Part shown: positions 43,916 through 55,139 of the stretch, one piece after another
How positions within the stretch are numbered: position 1 is the first letter of the stretch
Layout of the letters: every line of letters starts with the position of its first letter
Assembly (NCBI GenBank): GCA_031308135.1
Contig: JAHLJT010009419.1
Span: 180,808,856 to 180,872,855, forward strand
From: Acheta domesticus
Lineage: Eukaryota; Arthropoda; Insecta; Orthoptera; Gryllidae
DNA: 64,000 bases
Reading direction: 5' to 3'
Made by a program: the position numbers and the translations under genes
Notes under the pieces: generated by a model
The model's input: only the letters and a program-made list of their open reading frames with translations
Told to the model about the DNA's origin: nothing
Databases searched by the model: none

Positions 43916-46900
43916 ATATCTGACTACCATAACACTATTAAATCCAACATGAAATTCAGAAATATCTTTATAGTATTAGCTGAGATACCACATGCCCGAG
44001 AAATAAATAAAGAGAAACAGTTTTAGAAAACCGGTAATAATTTGTAATTTTAAATTTACAAATATCTCATACGTCACTAACAATTACTTTCTACTTCTAT
44101 TACTTATTATGTTACTTATGTTACTTATATTTGATTAAATAAATTTATTAAACATAATTAATTAAATTACAAACAAATAAATTAATGTATCCATTTCATA
44201 CCATTGAATATTTATATCGTCCTATTTAGCCTCGAAAATATTTACTCTTGCCAAATACAACGGCTACTTTTTCTGTAGCGAATATTTCGAAACTAAAAAT
44301 AACATGTTTTAAATAGATACTGAATTTTAGCAATGAGTATTTGACCAAAGAAAATTAATGTTTTATTACCACCATCAGAAGAACTGTTAAGTTCAAGAGT
44401 AAAATGCTAAAGAATACAATAAAGTAATTTCTATTTTACCAATGTAAAACAGCGTTAAAATGATACAGCAACACTTATTTTGAACAATGAATCAAATTGT
44501 TTATTCTTTATAAGTCAACTGGCGTATTATCATAATATCCAAAAAACTGTGAAATATAACAAGGAAAATATAAAATAAATTAATTACCTTTCTTATAATC
44601 GTGTTCCATTGATACATTTCGTCCTATTGAAGAGACTAACTACGTCGACAAGATTGCAAAATGTGTTTAACAGTTCCAGAATTCTTCTCCAATCAATTTT
44701 GAGACACTTGTGAAATCTGGCGGGTTACAAGCTCCGTCCTGTTCGAGGATGCAGGTCGACGCCAACTAACCCTTTCTCTAAATTTACAGTTCATGGAATG
44801 TCGAACTTCAAAGAGGAATGACTTCAAAGAGCGTGAAGAATGGTTCAGTAGACACCGTAGAACCTCCGTACGAAATACTCGAAATGTACTTGAATCTACT
44901 ACTCAAGTTTAAAATATTAATATTTTGCGAAACTTGGGCTCACAAACTCGAGTTCAATTAATATTATTGTTCGAAGAAACAAGTATCAAAATTAAATAAA
45001 CATTTTATTAAAAAATATAATATTTTGGTAAGAACTAATGCAAATGCCGTAATATGCGTATGTACTTCAAAGTTGAATTTATAAATAGAAGGAATTAATT
45101 AAAATGAGTTATTCAAACAAATTTGACAAACATGTATTTACAGTACAATTTTACAATATTTATAGTACTTTATACAATACAATTATCTCTTTCAACTTCA
45201 TTATGAAAATATTATAAACACTAGAGGGAATTGATGTCTTATGTCAGTAATGTACGTTTCAAAGAATAATGTATTTGAAATATCTTTTTTTTCAATGTTT
45301 TGGTAACACTCAGCCAGAAATCACAGAAAACCATCTCGTAAGACTTACGTTTCTTGTAATTTTTATGACGCTAATGAATTCTGAAATTGATTCCTAGCCT
45401 ATCTGCCGACCTGTGCGCACCTCTCCCTTGTCTTATTACAGGCAGTTATTAGATAAACCCTTTGGGGGACGAAGGAGGCCGCTCATTTAACTAGTGACGT
45501 GATTCACATTGTGCAGTGCAGTTAAAGTTTTACTTTTGTTGAATTATATTGTGTTTTACTTTTCATTGCTATTCGAAAAACCTTGGGGAGAGATAGATGC
45601 ATCTGCGGTAAAGTGCCTGAATGGGCTTTAAATTGAGAAAAATATACATTCAGAAGTGAGTGAATCGTACGTCTGCAAAACAGTTCGACGCCCGACCTTG
45701 GAAACAACAATAGACGCCACCTACCCCTCGCTACTAGAAGCTGTGTCACCAATTAGCTGCGGATAATTAAGAACTAAAAACAATAAAAATAAGAAGGCAA
45801 AATAAGCTCTTAAAATTCTAAAATACGCATTTAAATAGGCATATAAACCTGTAATATAGATATTTAAATATAAAACAAAGAACAAAATAACATAACAAAC
45901 TTATTATTCTAAACATAGTACAAAAATAGAAGAATACGCATAACAGGAAGATCGTTAATCAAAATAACACTTTACAGCTTGTGTATAATTGTGACAATGA
46001 ATAATTGAATATTGCAAATTCTCCGAAGTAAACTGCCTTATGTCTCCTGACTGAAAGGATCTTCATAAAGTGGACGAAACTCCTTCATTCTTATAAAAAA
46101 TATAAAAGCAGGATTTAAATACGCCCATGCTCACACACGCTTCTTTCGGAAATCTCAACTCGCTAAGCGATACTCCTGACCACGCAAAACGCATTCAAAC
46201 AACAAACAACACTACCCCCCCCCCGGTTTTACATGGCTTTTGAATTACAAAATGAACTCGGAAAGAAAAACGTATACATGATGCAATTTCCTTGCATGAT
46301 GGTTACACAGAATTACAGACACTTGTTTAACTCGCTTACACTGTGGGATAAATTGAACATAAGTTACAGTTTATAAATTCAAATTTCATTAAATGACGAC
46401 CAACTTATGGTATTTATACTAAAATATTATTTAATACAAACAAAATCAAGACATTTATACTAAATAGGTATTAATTAGTTAAATAGACATTCATTAGTCA
46501 AATAGGCATTTATGGAAACGATAGAATTCCCATTTATTATTCTTAATACCTCAAAACGGATAAGTTGCCTTGAAGTAACAGTAATAAGGCTGGCAGGCAC
46601 CATCCAAAAACCCTGGCCTTTACGCGCATTTATTCTCTGAAAAATGAATCCTGAAATGAAAATATACAAGCTGAAAAACCTTTTTAATTTCTGTAGAAAG
46701 ACAGTATACACTAGGGTCATACTGTGTCATCAATTTCACATTTACGGACACACTGAAAACGACTGCGGATTTCCTCCTCGCAGTGGAAAGCCATCGCTGA
46801 TTTTTAAACATCTTAAAATGTGTACATTATGAAAAGACTGATCGTGCACCTTGTCGCGAATGCGATCATACTTAAGAAGGTTTTCTAGAAAAGCACCTCC

Positions 46901-48160
46901 CACTTATTCCTCTCAAAAGAATCCCTTACAACAGTGGTGTCAAGGTCTTCTACCGGTGGCTGTGGCACGCGTCGTGGCACCGTAGCATGCCACGAGATTC
47001 TCTGCGCAACTAGCGTCGGGAAAGGGAACTATTACGAGGAGTAGTAACCCAGCCGTTTTACAATAGGGATGGGTTGTCTCTGGTGGCGGGGTATTGAACT
47101 GCGTGGAGGGGCGATTTCGTCGTGGCACCCTTGCCATGGATTCCCGCTTGTGGCATCTACCTTCACAACACTGCCTTACACCATTCAACAACAAGTTCCA
47201 TGCAATCCAGCACCCATCTGAGCCACACACTCTTCTTTCCCCCCTTGACATACCTCCCCCTTCGATATCAAAATATCCAGAATAAACTCCAAACGATCAA
47301 ATAATCCAAAGTCATTACGGAGTTCACGCCCGTCATATTCAAAAGTTAAAACGTACTTATTACCCGTCTCATCCTTGCCCATCCAATTTCACAATTTATT
47401 TCCATTCAAATAGAGCATTTCCTTAACATACACAACTTCACATAACCCAATTCTGATATATAAAAACTGAAAGAGTCTAAAATTTGTCATTAAATATCTC
47501 GAATTTTCTAACTAGGGGATTCTTTCACTTTAATTTTTTTTGACGTGATTAGGGTGGTTGTTATTGACGTAATATTGTTTTCTAAAACAAGGGAAAAGTA
47601 AAAAGATGTTTATTGCACATTTAGAAATGTGTTTAAATGGATATTTAATAAATTATAAAACACAATTTACTAAAGTGTATTAACCTATTATGAAATAGAA
47701 AAACTTCCAACATTAAGATTAACGAGTATATTCAGGGAGTATTAGCGCAAAGAGCACAGCTACTCAAATACTCACCCCGCACTCTTCTTCTAAACAGTCA
47801 CAAAGTGTAGCATTTTGATCAGTGTGATTATTACTGGGAGCAGGCTCTGAACCCGGGGCAATCTGATAAAACTGCAGATTGTTTTCACTTACCTGCTTCT
47901 CCCCAAATCTCCTCCTCATAAAGTTCTCAATATCACCTTTCTTTGCTTCTATAACCTTGCTGGAAGAAAGTACAGCCAACAGTTCTCGTGTGAAGTGCCC
48001 AGCATGCCCTTTTCATAATAGGACTAGCTTCGACGGATCATAAATCCGATAATATGACTCTATTTAATGAGATATAGTGCTTTTCTCAACTTTTGTTGTT
48101 TTTTCACCTTTTTTCTTGTCATTTGTCCGACTCACTCCACCAACCACATAAACATAAAAG
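43916..48160. other. Long AT-rich non-coding stretch
   Basis: No gene recognised. A C-run occurs at about 46,215-46,224. 46,930-47,160 is moderately GC-rich and could be an unidentified retroposon fragment. Confidence 0.4.
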
Positions 48161-48164
48161 AATG

Positions 48165-48665
48165 AGCCCATCCCATGTTACCCCCAAATAAACCCATCAA
48201 ATATTTAGGATTGCACCTGGACACCAAACTGAATTGGAAACAACACATAGATACCAAAGTAATACAAACTAAAAACAAGCTGCATCAACTAAAACACTAA
48301 TTAATAGAAATAAATACCTCCCATACAAAACAACAATAATACTATACAAAACAATAAGACAGACACTTCTTTACACCTGCCCAGTATTGATCAATGCTGC
48401 AAAAACAAACGTCAACAAAATTCAAATAGTACGAACCAATTCCTTCGCACCATCACTAATGCATCCTGGTTCACATCAAATCATCAGTTACACAATGAAT
48501 TCAACCTCGATCCTATCATTCACCACATTACTTACCTATCTCATAACGTCTCTAATTTTCACCATATCTAAACTTTAACTTCAACTTCTGTAAAAAACTC
48601 ACTCATACTCGCATCAAAAATAAAAACCCATTCCATATGTCTTGTAAATTGTTTTCAGACCTAGA
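48165..48665 (+). pseudogene. Jockey-like LINE relic (RT C-terminal region)
   Basis: KYLGLHLDTKLNWKQHI at 48,208-48,258, then a frame break, then LLYTCPVLINAAKTNVNKIQ near 48,370-48,429, and after another shift ASWFTSNHQLHNEFNLDPI near 48,460-48,520. This succession (YLGL-LD-L-W-HI, then LLY-CP--AAKTN-K-Q, then -A-WF--N-LH---) is characteristic of the end of the reverse transcriptase in Jockey-clade non-LTR elements. It is truncated on both sides and frameshifted. Confidence 0.8.
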
Positions 48666-48757
48666 ATGAAACCTATGAGGTGCCATCATGGTTTCCTCAA
48701 TCTCTGTGTTAGTATTAATTTAGGTTAAAATGTTATTATTTAAAGATATCAATACAT

Positions 48758-49165
48758 ACAGTTAGTAACAGTCTTGTTTGTACAGTCCATAAGTTGCTCG
48801 AAAATCATTAATATTAAATGGAAATTGAGACTAAATTTGCAAAATATAGTACAAGATAATTGAAAAATTCCAGTTAAATAAAATGTAACTTGTATCCCTA
48901 GACGAAATGGCCTTGAATTTGAAATTCACCAGCACATTTAGTCGCTCGCGAACTAGCCTCTAGGAAAGTTCCCGAGCATCTAAACGTGCTGGTGAATTTC
49001 AAATTGAAGGCCATTTCGTCTAAGTGTACAAAGTTACGATATATTTAATTGGAATTATAGAATTATCTTGTAATATAATTTGCATTAGTCTTAATTTTCC
49101 ACGTAGAATTAATGATTTTCGAGCAAATTATGGACTGTACAAACTAGACTGTTACCAACTGTATG
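48758..49165. mobile_element. Palindromic element C, copy C2
   Basis: A simple ~408-bp copy of the element at 22,681. The ends are acagttagtaacagtcttg and the inverse of caagactgttac-like text. The centre is a near-perfect hairpin with gacgaaatggccttgaa and caccagcacattta-like arms. It has no insertion, so it gives the ancestral layout of the family. Confidence 0.85.
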
Positions 49166-49221
49166 CATGAATGAACAGATCTGTGTACAAAACTTATCAA
49201 ATATTTTATTTTTAATTATCC

Positions 49222-49505
49222 GACTAGATGGCTCGTTGGTTAGCGTGCTCTCTTTCCACGGTGCAACCCCGTGTTTGATTCCCGGCCGGGTAAATTATAA
49301 GTGTACGCTTTCCTTACAAATGTCGCAGTATCTATTGCTGACCGACTATGATAAAGCCCACTCTAAGGTTATGAAGCCCAGTATAAACGGCGAAGGGACA
49401 TCTTCGTGCTAACCACACGAACCCCTTATCCCATGGCCGAGAGTCAGGGGCACCGCTGATCGACCAAGGCCCGTAGCGGGCTGTCGAGCCATAGGTCAGG
49501 ACAGA
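49222..49505 (+). mobile_element. tRNA-headed SINE of a second type
   Basis: The head gatggctcgttggttagcgt and B-box gtttgattcccggccggg are spaced as in a tRNA. The body (cggcgaagggacatcttcgt, gagtcaggggcaccgctgat) differs from the copy A/F family, so this is a separate SINE. Confidence 0.6.
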
Positions 49506-50425
49506 ATTCTCATTTACCTGATTCCCTCACATTTATTATAATTTTGCTCAATCCTTGTAATTCTTCTCTGTCCAGTCTTTTCCTAATTTGTAAACCGAAC
49601 CAACTGTCTGGCAAATTTCGCGACAGATGTAATTTAGATTTCCTCTAGTGTTAAAATTTCCGAATTCCTTCTTACTTTGTTTTCTATTCTTCCAAAGATT
49701 ATGTCAGCTGGTAGAAATTAATGTCCCCTAACAGGTAATGAAAGTGTAAAATTCTACAGATGACGAGGGATATTGTTGAGAAAATAGAACGCCATGGCGT
49801 GAATAACATACATGTTCGTATTCTGATCCCCGCACCCACCAGCCTTAAGATGGCCAGCTTCTGCGGTGCGTAAGGTTACTGCCACAGCAACACTAATGTC
49901 AACTGATTACCAAATAAAAAGGTTTAAAATTCCAGTTACAGGAAAAATAGAGACGAGGACAAAATATAATTTGCACTAATCCTGAGTAAGGAGATAACAC
50001 GTTAAGAAACAACTACACATTTGCACGCTTCATTTACACAAAAATATAATGTGATTTAAAACAATTTAAAAATAAAGAATTATAGAGCGCATAAGAAAAA
50101 TGAAGAAATATGTCAAAATAATTTTTGTTCACGAGTAGACACAATACGATTTGAAACGAGTGACGCTTAGCTTTGCTTTGCTTTGAACTTTGGCTTTATA
50201 CTACAACTACCTTCATAAAGAATTTTCTGAAAAAGAAGCGTTTTTAATGCAATTCTCAAAGAGGCGAATCCAATATCGAAAATTATCTGTGATCCGCTGC
50301 AGAAATGTGACTGACGAAGGAGCATTCATTTATCTGTCGTATGCGCATTGATTGAGTGCTATCCCCAAAGGCATCGAAGACACTAGATACCACAGTTCTA
50401 TCGTCATGAGAAGTCTTGGAGCACA
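49506..50425. other. AT-rich non-coding spacer
   Basis: Nothing recognised. Confidence 0.35.
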
Positions 50426-50433
50426 GGACCTTA

Positions 50434-50658
50434 AGTCCTCAAGACTTTGGCAACATCGTCCCATCGACGAAGCTCCCCCACTCGTTTTAGTATGTTGACG
50501 AGGCCTTCTGGTGGGGCAACCAGAGTAATCATCACCAATTTCGGAATACTGTGCGGAAACATACCTGCATCGATGACTTCAGAGAGTTTGGCGCATATGA
50601 TACTGATGTCATCTCTGGAAAAGTGAGTCGTGTGAATATCTTGCCATTTTGATCTTGG
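50434..50658 (-). pseudogene. Unrecognised 75-codon open stretch
   Basis: On the minus strand, 75 codons run open between stops with protein-like composition. The N-terminal part reads SKWQDIHTTHFSRDDISIIC, the middle GMFPHSIPKLVMITLVAPPE and the end LKRVGELRRWDDVAKVL. There is no early Met, and the local GC is higher than in the flanks. It looks like an exon or processed fragment of a real protein, but I do not recognise the family and assign no function. Confidence 0.35.
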
Positions 50659-50659
50659 C

Positions 50660-51559
50660 TATAGATTATTGAACCCATCTTGGTGGAGAAATTGGATGCG
50701 GCTTTGCTGAATCAATTGTTACTTGATGACTAATGATTTTATTTTTGACATTTTAAAAGGATTTTCATGTTTATATTTCTTGTACCGTATTTTGTATTTT
50801 ATTAGAATATGCATTATTCATTTATACACTTTTGTGACTCTTTTAATATTTTTATATTTTCTTTAAAGTGAACAATTAAATATTTAATTAGTGTCTCATA
50901 TTGAATATTTCCCTCATTCACAACAGAATATATCAATTTTCCTTGTTTCCTCCCCGGTTGTAACAGAAATGAATGAAGACAATCGCTTTGTTTAGAGAGA
51001 AAGTAGTTTTGCACGTAACATAGATAAAACATATGTTCATGAACTATTCTGACGTGACCGCACTATTAATAAAAATACATTCCCGTTTTCCAAAATACCC
51101 TGCATATATACATTTGTGTATGAATTTAGTAGCTACCTACTCTAACACATACGAATAAAGGCACGCATTTGAATTGAACTTCTTCTTTCGCATTTAACAC
51201 ATTTTACTAGTAAATGAATAAACCATATTACAAGGAGAATGAAATTATAATTTTAATTATGCAGTTAATAAATACATGATTTTATGTTTAAACTTTTATA
51301 AGGTTGCTAGAAGGCAAGGAAAGCCTCTTCTCCAAATATTTAACCATTACCCAAATTCTCTGGTTAAAAAAGAGTTAAATTAGGGATTGAACATATTTAG
51401 AAAGTAAAATGTTTTATATTATTTACATTATATTTTACATTTTATATATTATATTTTAAAATGTTATATATTATTTATACTATTGAAGCATGTAAGCACG
51501 CATTTTCAATGATTCAATCTTCACACAAGTTTATTGTTTGGAGTTACATTTGGCTTCTT
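50660..51559. other. AT-rich non-coding spacer
   Basis: Nothing recognised apart from AT microsatellite-like text near 51,410-51,475. Confidence 0.4.
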
Positions 51560-51572
51560 TCTCAGGGAGAGG

Positions 51573-52097
51573 TACCGGCTGGAGTCAAGGCATCAACTGA
51601 TGTTGCTGTAGAGCCTCTGAGAACTAGAGTTCGAGTCCCGACGGTGGCAGGATTTAGGACACTGACGTGATAGCTAGGTCGAATTCAGTTGCTGTCTGGA
51701 GGAGAAATTTTAGCGGATTACTGCTCTGATCGGTAGTTTTCCGTGGTTTCTCCGAACAATACCAGGCGAATGCAGGAGCAGTACCCTGACAAACGGGCCT
51801 CGGAGCGTGCGCGATCAATTCTTCCATTTCTCACTCCTTACTTACACAGACTTTATATGCATTACACATGTCTGGAGATCAATCGGGAGCTTAGAGCTTG
51901 TCCCGCTGAGGCTTGTTCTGGTCGTGGGAGATACCTGGAGGGCGAAATATCCAACAAACTGTAGGAAGGCGCTGGATCTCGCCGTCCAGCAAAGGAAGAG
52001 CAACACCACCATTTCCTCCCGTGATTAAAAGATGCACTTCACTTAAGACACTAATGGTCATTGCAGTTAACGCGCCCAGCAACATGAAAAAAATAAA
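51573..52097 (+). mobile_element. tRNA-headed SINE, copy F, with perfect 13-bp target duplication
   Basis: It is bounded by tctcagggagagg at 51,560-51,572 and 52,098-52,110, an exact 13-bp duplication. The B-box gagttcgagtcccgacggt is intact, and the core ttttccgtggtttctccga and caggcgaatgc are clear. The tail is A-rich (catgaaaaaaataaa). This is the cleanest copy in the window and defines a family length of about 525-540 bp. Confidence 0.93.
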
Positions 52098-52484
52098 TCT
52101 CAGGGAGAGGGGAGAAAATCTCGAGATTGAAATTATGTAATCTGGCTCGTAGCCTGACGCAAGTTAAGTGCAGTCGTACCTAACTCCTGGCGTTCCAGCA
52201 AGTCGTACCTAACTCCTGGGCCGTTTGGAGCAAGAGGGCAAGGACGGGAAATCCGCCTTCAACAAACTCTTGCTGCTTGCGATGACTCTTGCGCACTGTG
52301 AAGTCGAATACATTAATGGTCAATATCGGATAATCGTAGACACCAAGATCTCAGTTAATAGCGTAGAGAAATTCCGACCCCCACACACACACACACAGAT
52401 TTGACGAACCTTCTTTCAATCCTTGGTTTCTTATAGCTGCCTGTATTACTGTTCCGAGACTAGTTAAAGTACATTGATGAGAAA

Positions 52485-53495
52485 TTTCTCCTTTTTACTT
52501 CCTCGGCTTGCTTCGCAAGAAGAGAAAGTATTGTAATCGTGCGCCGGAAAATGGGGATTTGTCGACAGAAAACCCCTTATTGCCCTAGTAACGAAAAAGT
52601 GGATAAATCTTGATTCTGAGTTTAGGAAATAACTTCCATTTATTATGTAGTCGGAATCCAAGTTTCGTGGGCCCTTGATGCCGAAAAATCGATTGACAGC
52701 AAAACGTCCGTTCGGCTGTGCGCAATGCTAGCGCCTAATCCGTTCAGAAGGATTTCTCCAAAACTGATATTTCACGATCGATTTGAACAAACTGAAAGTT
52801 TCAAACGGATAATTTAATTTTGAGGGATACTTTACATTAAGACTCAACATTTTTCAAAATTTTCTCAATTACTGCAATTTTTTTAATTCAAATTTGTCCT
52901 CGGATGGCGTAAAGGACTCTTAAAAGAAAGGCGGAAGTCTGAATGAATCTGTTCTTTGAAGATATCTTGAAATAATGCCACGTAGAATTTTTCGAAAATA
53001 TGAGAAGTTTTCGCATAATTATGTGTTAAATAGGCAATTTTTAAACAATTAATTTCTCAACATTTTCTCCAGCTCCAATTTTTTTCTTCAAATTTTCTCT
53101 TCGTATATATTTAAAAAGTTTAAAAAATTTCTTCTAATCCAATTTTCGGCAAGCTCTCTATATTTTCGACAATTGCAAAAAGTTAACATCGCAAAACTAC
53201 AAAATTCAAAATAATATTTTTGTCTTCAATGAAATTTGTTCTACCAAATTAGATCTTGAAAAGAGCCCTTGTATTTTTTAATACGAAAAACCTAGTAATA
53301 CCTGCATAATATCTGCTTGAAGTTAATCAATTTATTTTTAAAATCTCAAAAATTGCTCCTGTTTTTTCTTTAAACTTTTCCCATGGAAGCTTAAAAATGG
53401 CGTGGGTTTTATTTTCGTTAAGCTCTGAATTTTAGAAAATTATAAAAGTTAGAAATAATGTGAGAATGTATATATCGATTTAGCACCACTAGTTT
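52485..53495 (-). repeat. Family-X repeat, copy X4
   Basis: Reverse orientation. It starts with tttactt-cctcggcttgctt, then cgaaaaagtggataaat, ttgatgccgaaaaatcgatt, gcgcctaatccgttca and gaaaatatgag modules. It ends in agcaccactagttta. The tetranucleotide tract is almost lost here. Confidence 0.7.
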
Positions 53496-53999
53496 ATTAA
53501 TAACTCGATTTTGTTAATAACTCCGGTTAATATCTCATTAACGATAATAACTCCGATTAATAACTCCGGTTTGTATCTCATTATGCCACGGTACAAAACA
53601 GCTGGAAATAGGAATTATTATTCGCATTAACAATTAAAAGGAATACAGTGTTTACTATAATCATATTGCAAATTAGATATCTGAATTGCAGTGGCGTAAA
53701 TACATTTGGTCGCCTGGGATAATCATCTTTCATCAAGAAAGAAAGAAAAAAGAAAGAAGGGAGGGAAGAAGGAAAGAATGACTGAATGAATCAAAGAAAG
53801 ATTTATCAATTTCATTCAGTAGGTGTGTCATCCATTTAATAATCGTAGTTTCCAAGTGATGTAATTATGATGGATCGCATTTTAAATACGATTATTTTTA
53901 CATTTACTATAGTACAGGGAGGAAAAATATTGGAATCACCGTACCAGTATGATCTCTAATTTTCGCGCCTAAAATTCGTGATTAACGTTCTTTGGACTG

Positions 54000-54475
54000 T
54001 AACTTCGCACACAGGTCCGGATTAAGGTTTATTGGTTAAGACTGACTTAAGTGGCGAGGAGATACAGGCAATTTTTTCTCGGAAATCGAGATGTCTTTAT
54101 GACGGGATGGATGGTGGATATTTCATATAACTCCGTCAGATTAGAAGCTTTGAGCAGAAACTTGGCAAACACATCAAGAGTAAGATTCGTTGAGCCGTTC
54201 CTGGAATCGTTAAGATAGTTTAATTTTAGAGAGCACTTTATATGAAATACTGGTGATATTTTGAAAATTTTCAAAGAAATGGTTCCAAAATTTTTCTTTA
54301 TTTGTTCTCTAATAGAGGAAATCGCAGTAATAAATATGGTACAGTTCCGATTTTCATTAAAACCTCTGAAATTTAGAAAATTGCAAAATTTGAAATATTT
54401 TTCGAATATATCTTACACCTCCAAAATCAAAATCCAGGGATTTCTTTCACGATGCAATTAACCCCTCAATTTTAG
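54000..54475. repeat. Family-X-related module, copy X5
   Basis: Modules such as gaaatttagaaaattgcaaaa and atatttttcgaatatatc resemble those of X3, X4 and X6. The boundaries are unclear. Confidence 0.45.
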
Positions 54476-54744
54476 ATCTTTAAATGGCGTGATGCACATT
54501 CCTTAAAATATGAGTGAGTAGCTGTAGAGTTAAGTTTCGGAAAGCCCTACATTACGAAGTATAAACTTTCGCACTCAGATATTCTAGCATTTCAAATGAG
54601 AGTCTGCCTACGAATAGTGGAGTAATTCTAAAAATCAAAATAACAGATAAGAAAGAGACAAAAGTGAAGACCAAAGTCGTACAATCTAATGCAACTTATT
54701 TGATCAGATTCAATTAAAGCATTGTATGTAACGTGATATTGTTG

Positions 54745-54745
54745 A

Positions 54746-54784
<39 letters not shown>
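54745..54784. repeat. (ATT)n microsatellite
   Basis: About 12 perfect ATT units. Confidence 0.97.
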
Positions 54785-54787
<3 letters not shown>

Positions 54788-55138
54788 TATGCTAATTGCA
54801 TGTTTTGAATCAAATGTTTTGCTTGTAAATACCTTTCCCTCCTGCCCTTTCAATATTCCTATTCTACACCGTTGGCGATTATTTAATTGGACAGCGCGGT
54901 GGAAAACAACAACAAAAAACAAACTTGGATTCGTCATTCTCATCTACAGAAGATGTCAGCGAGATCTGGTGGCATTTCAGAAAGCCAGAAACTGTGCTAC
55001 GGCGAGCCATTCTTGCTGGGGCTTCCCCGCAACCGCAAAGCGCTTCTCACGCATTCTCTGTTCCTTATGCAGAACTACTATCGCCGAAGAAAAGGTCTAA
55101 ACTTATCGACCTTTTTTTTTATTACCTCATTTAATTAA
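54785..55138 (+). other. GC-raised block open in all three forward frames
   Basis: Three long overlapping forward frames cover this block, which has a clearly higher GC content than its flanks. The frame starting at 54,925 reads STEDVSEIWWHFRKPETVL, then RRAILAGASPQPQ and HAFSVPYAELLSPKKR, which has a protein-like texture. No family is recognised. It may be an exon or transposon fragment. Confidence 0.3.
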
Positions 55139-55139
55139 G

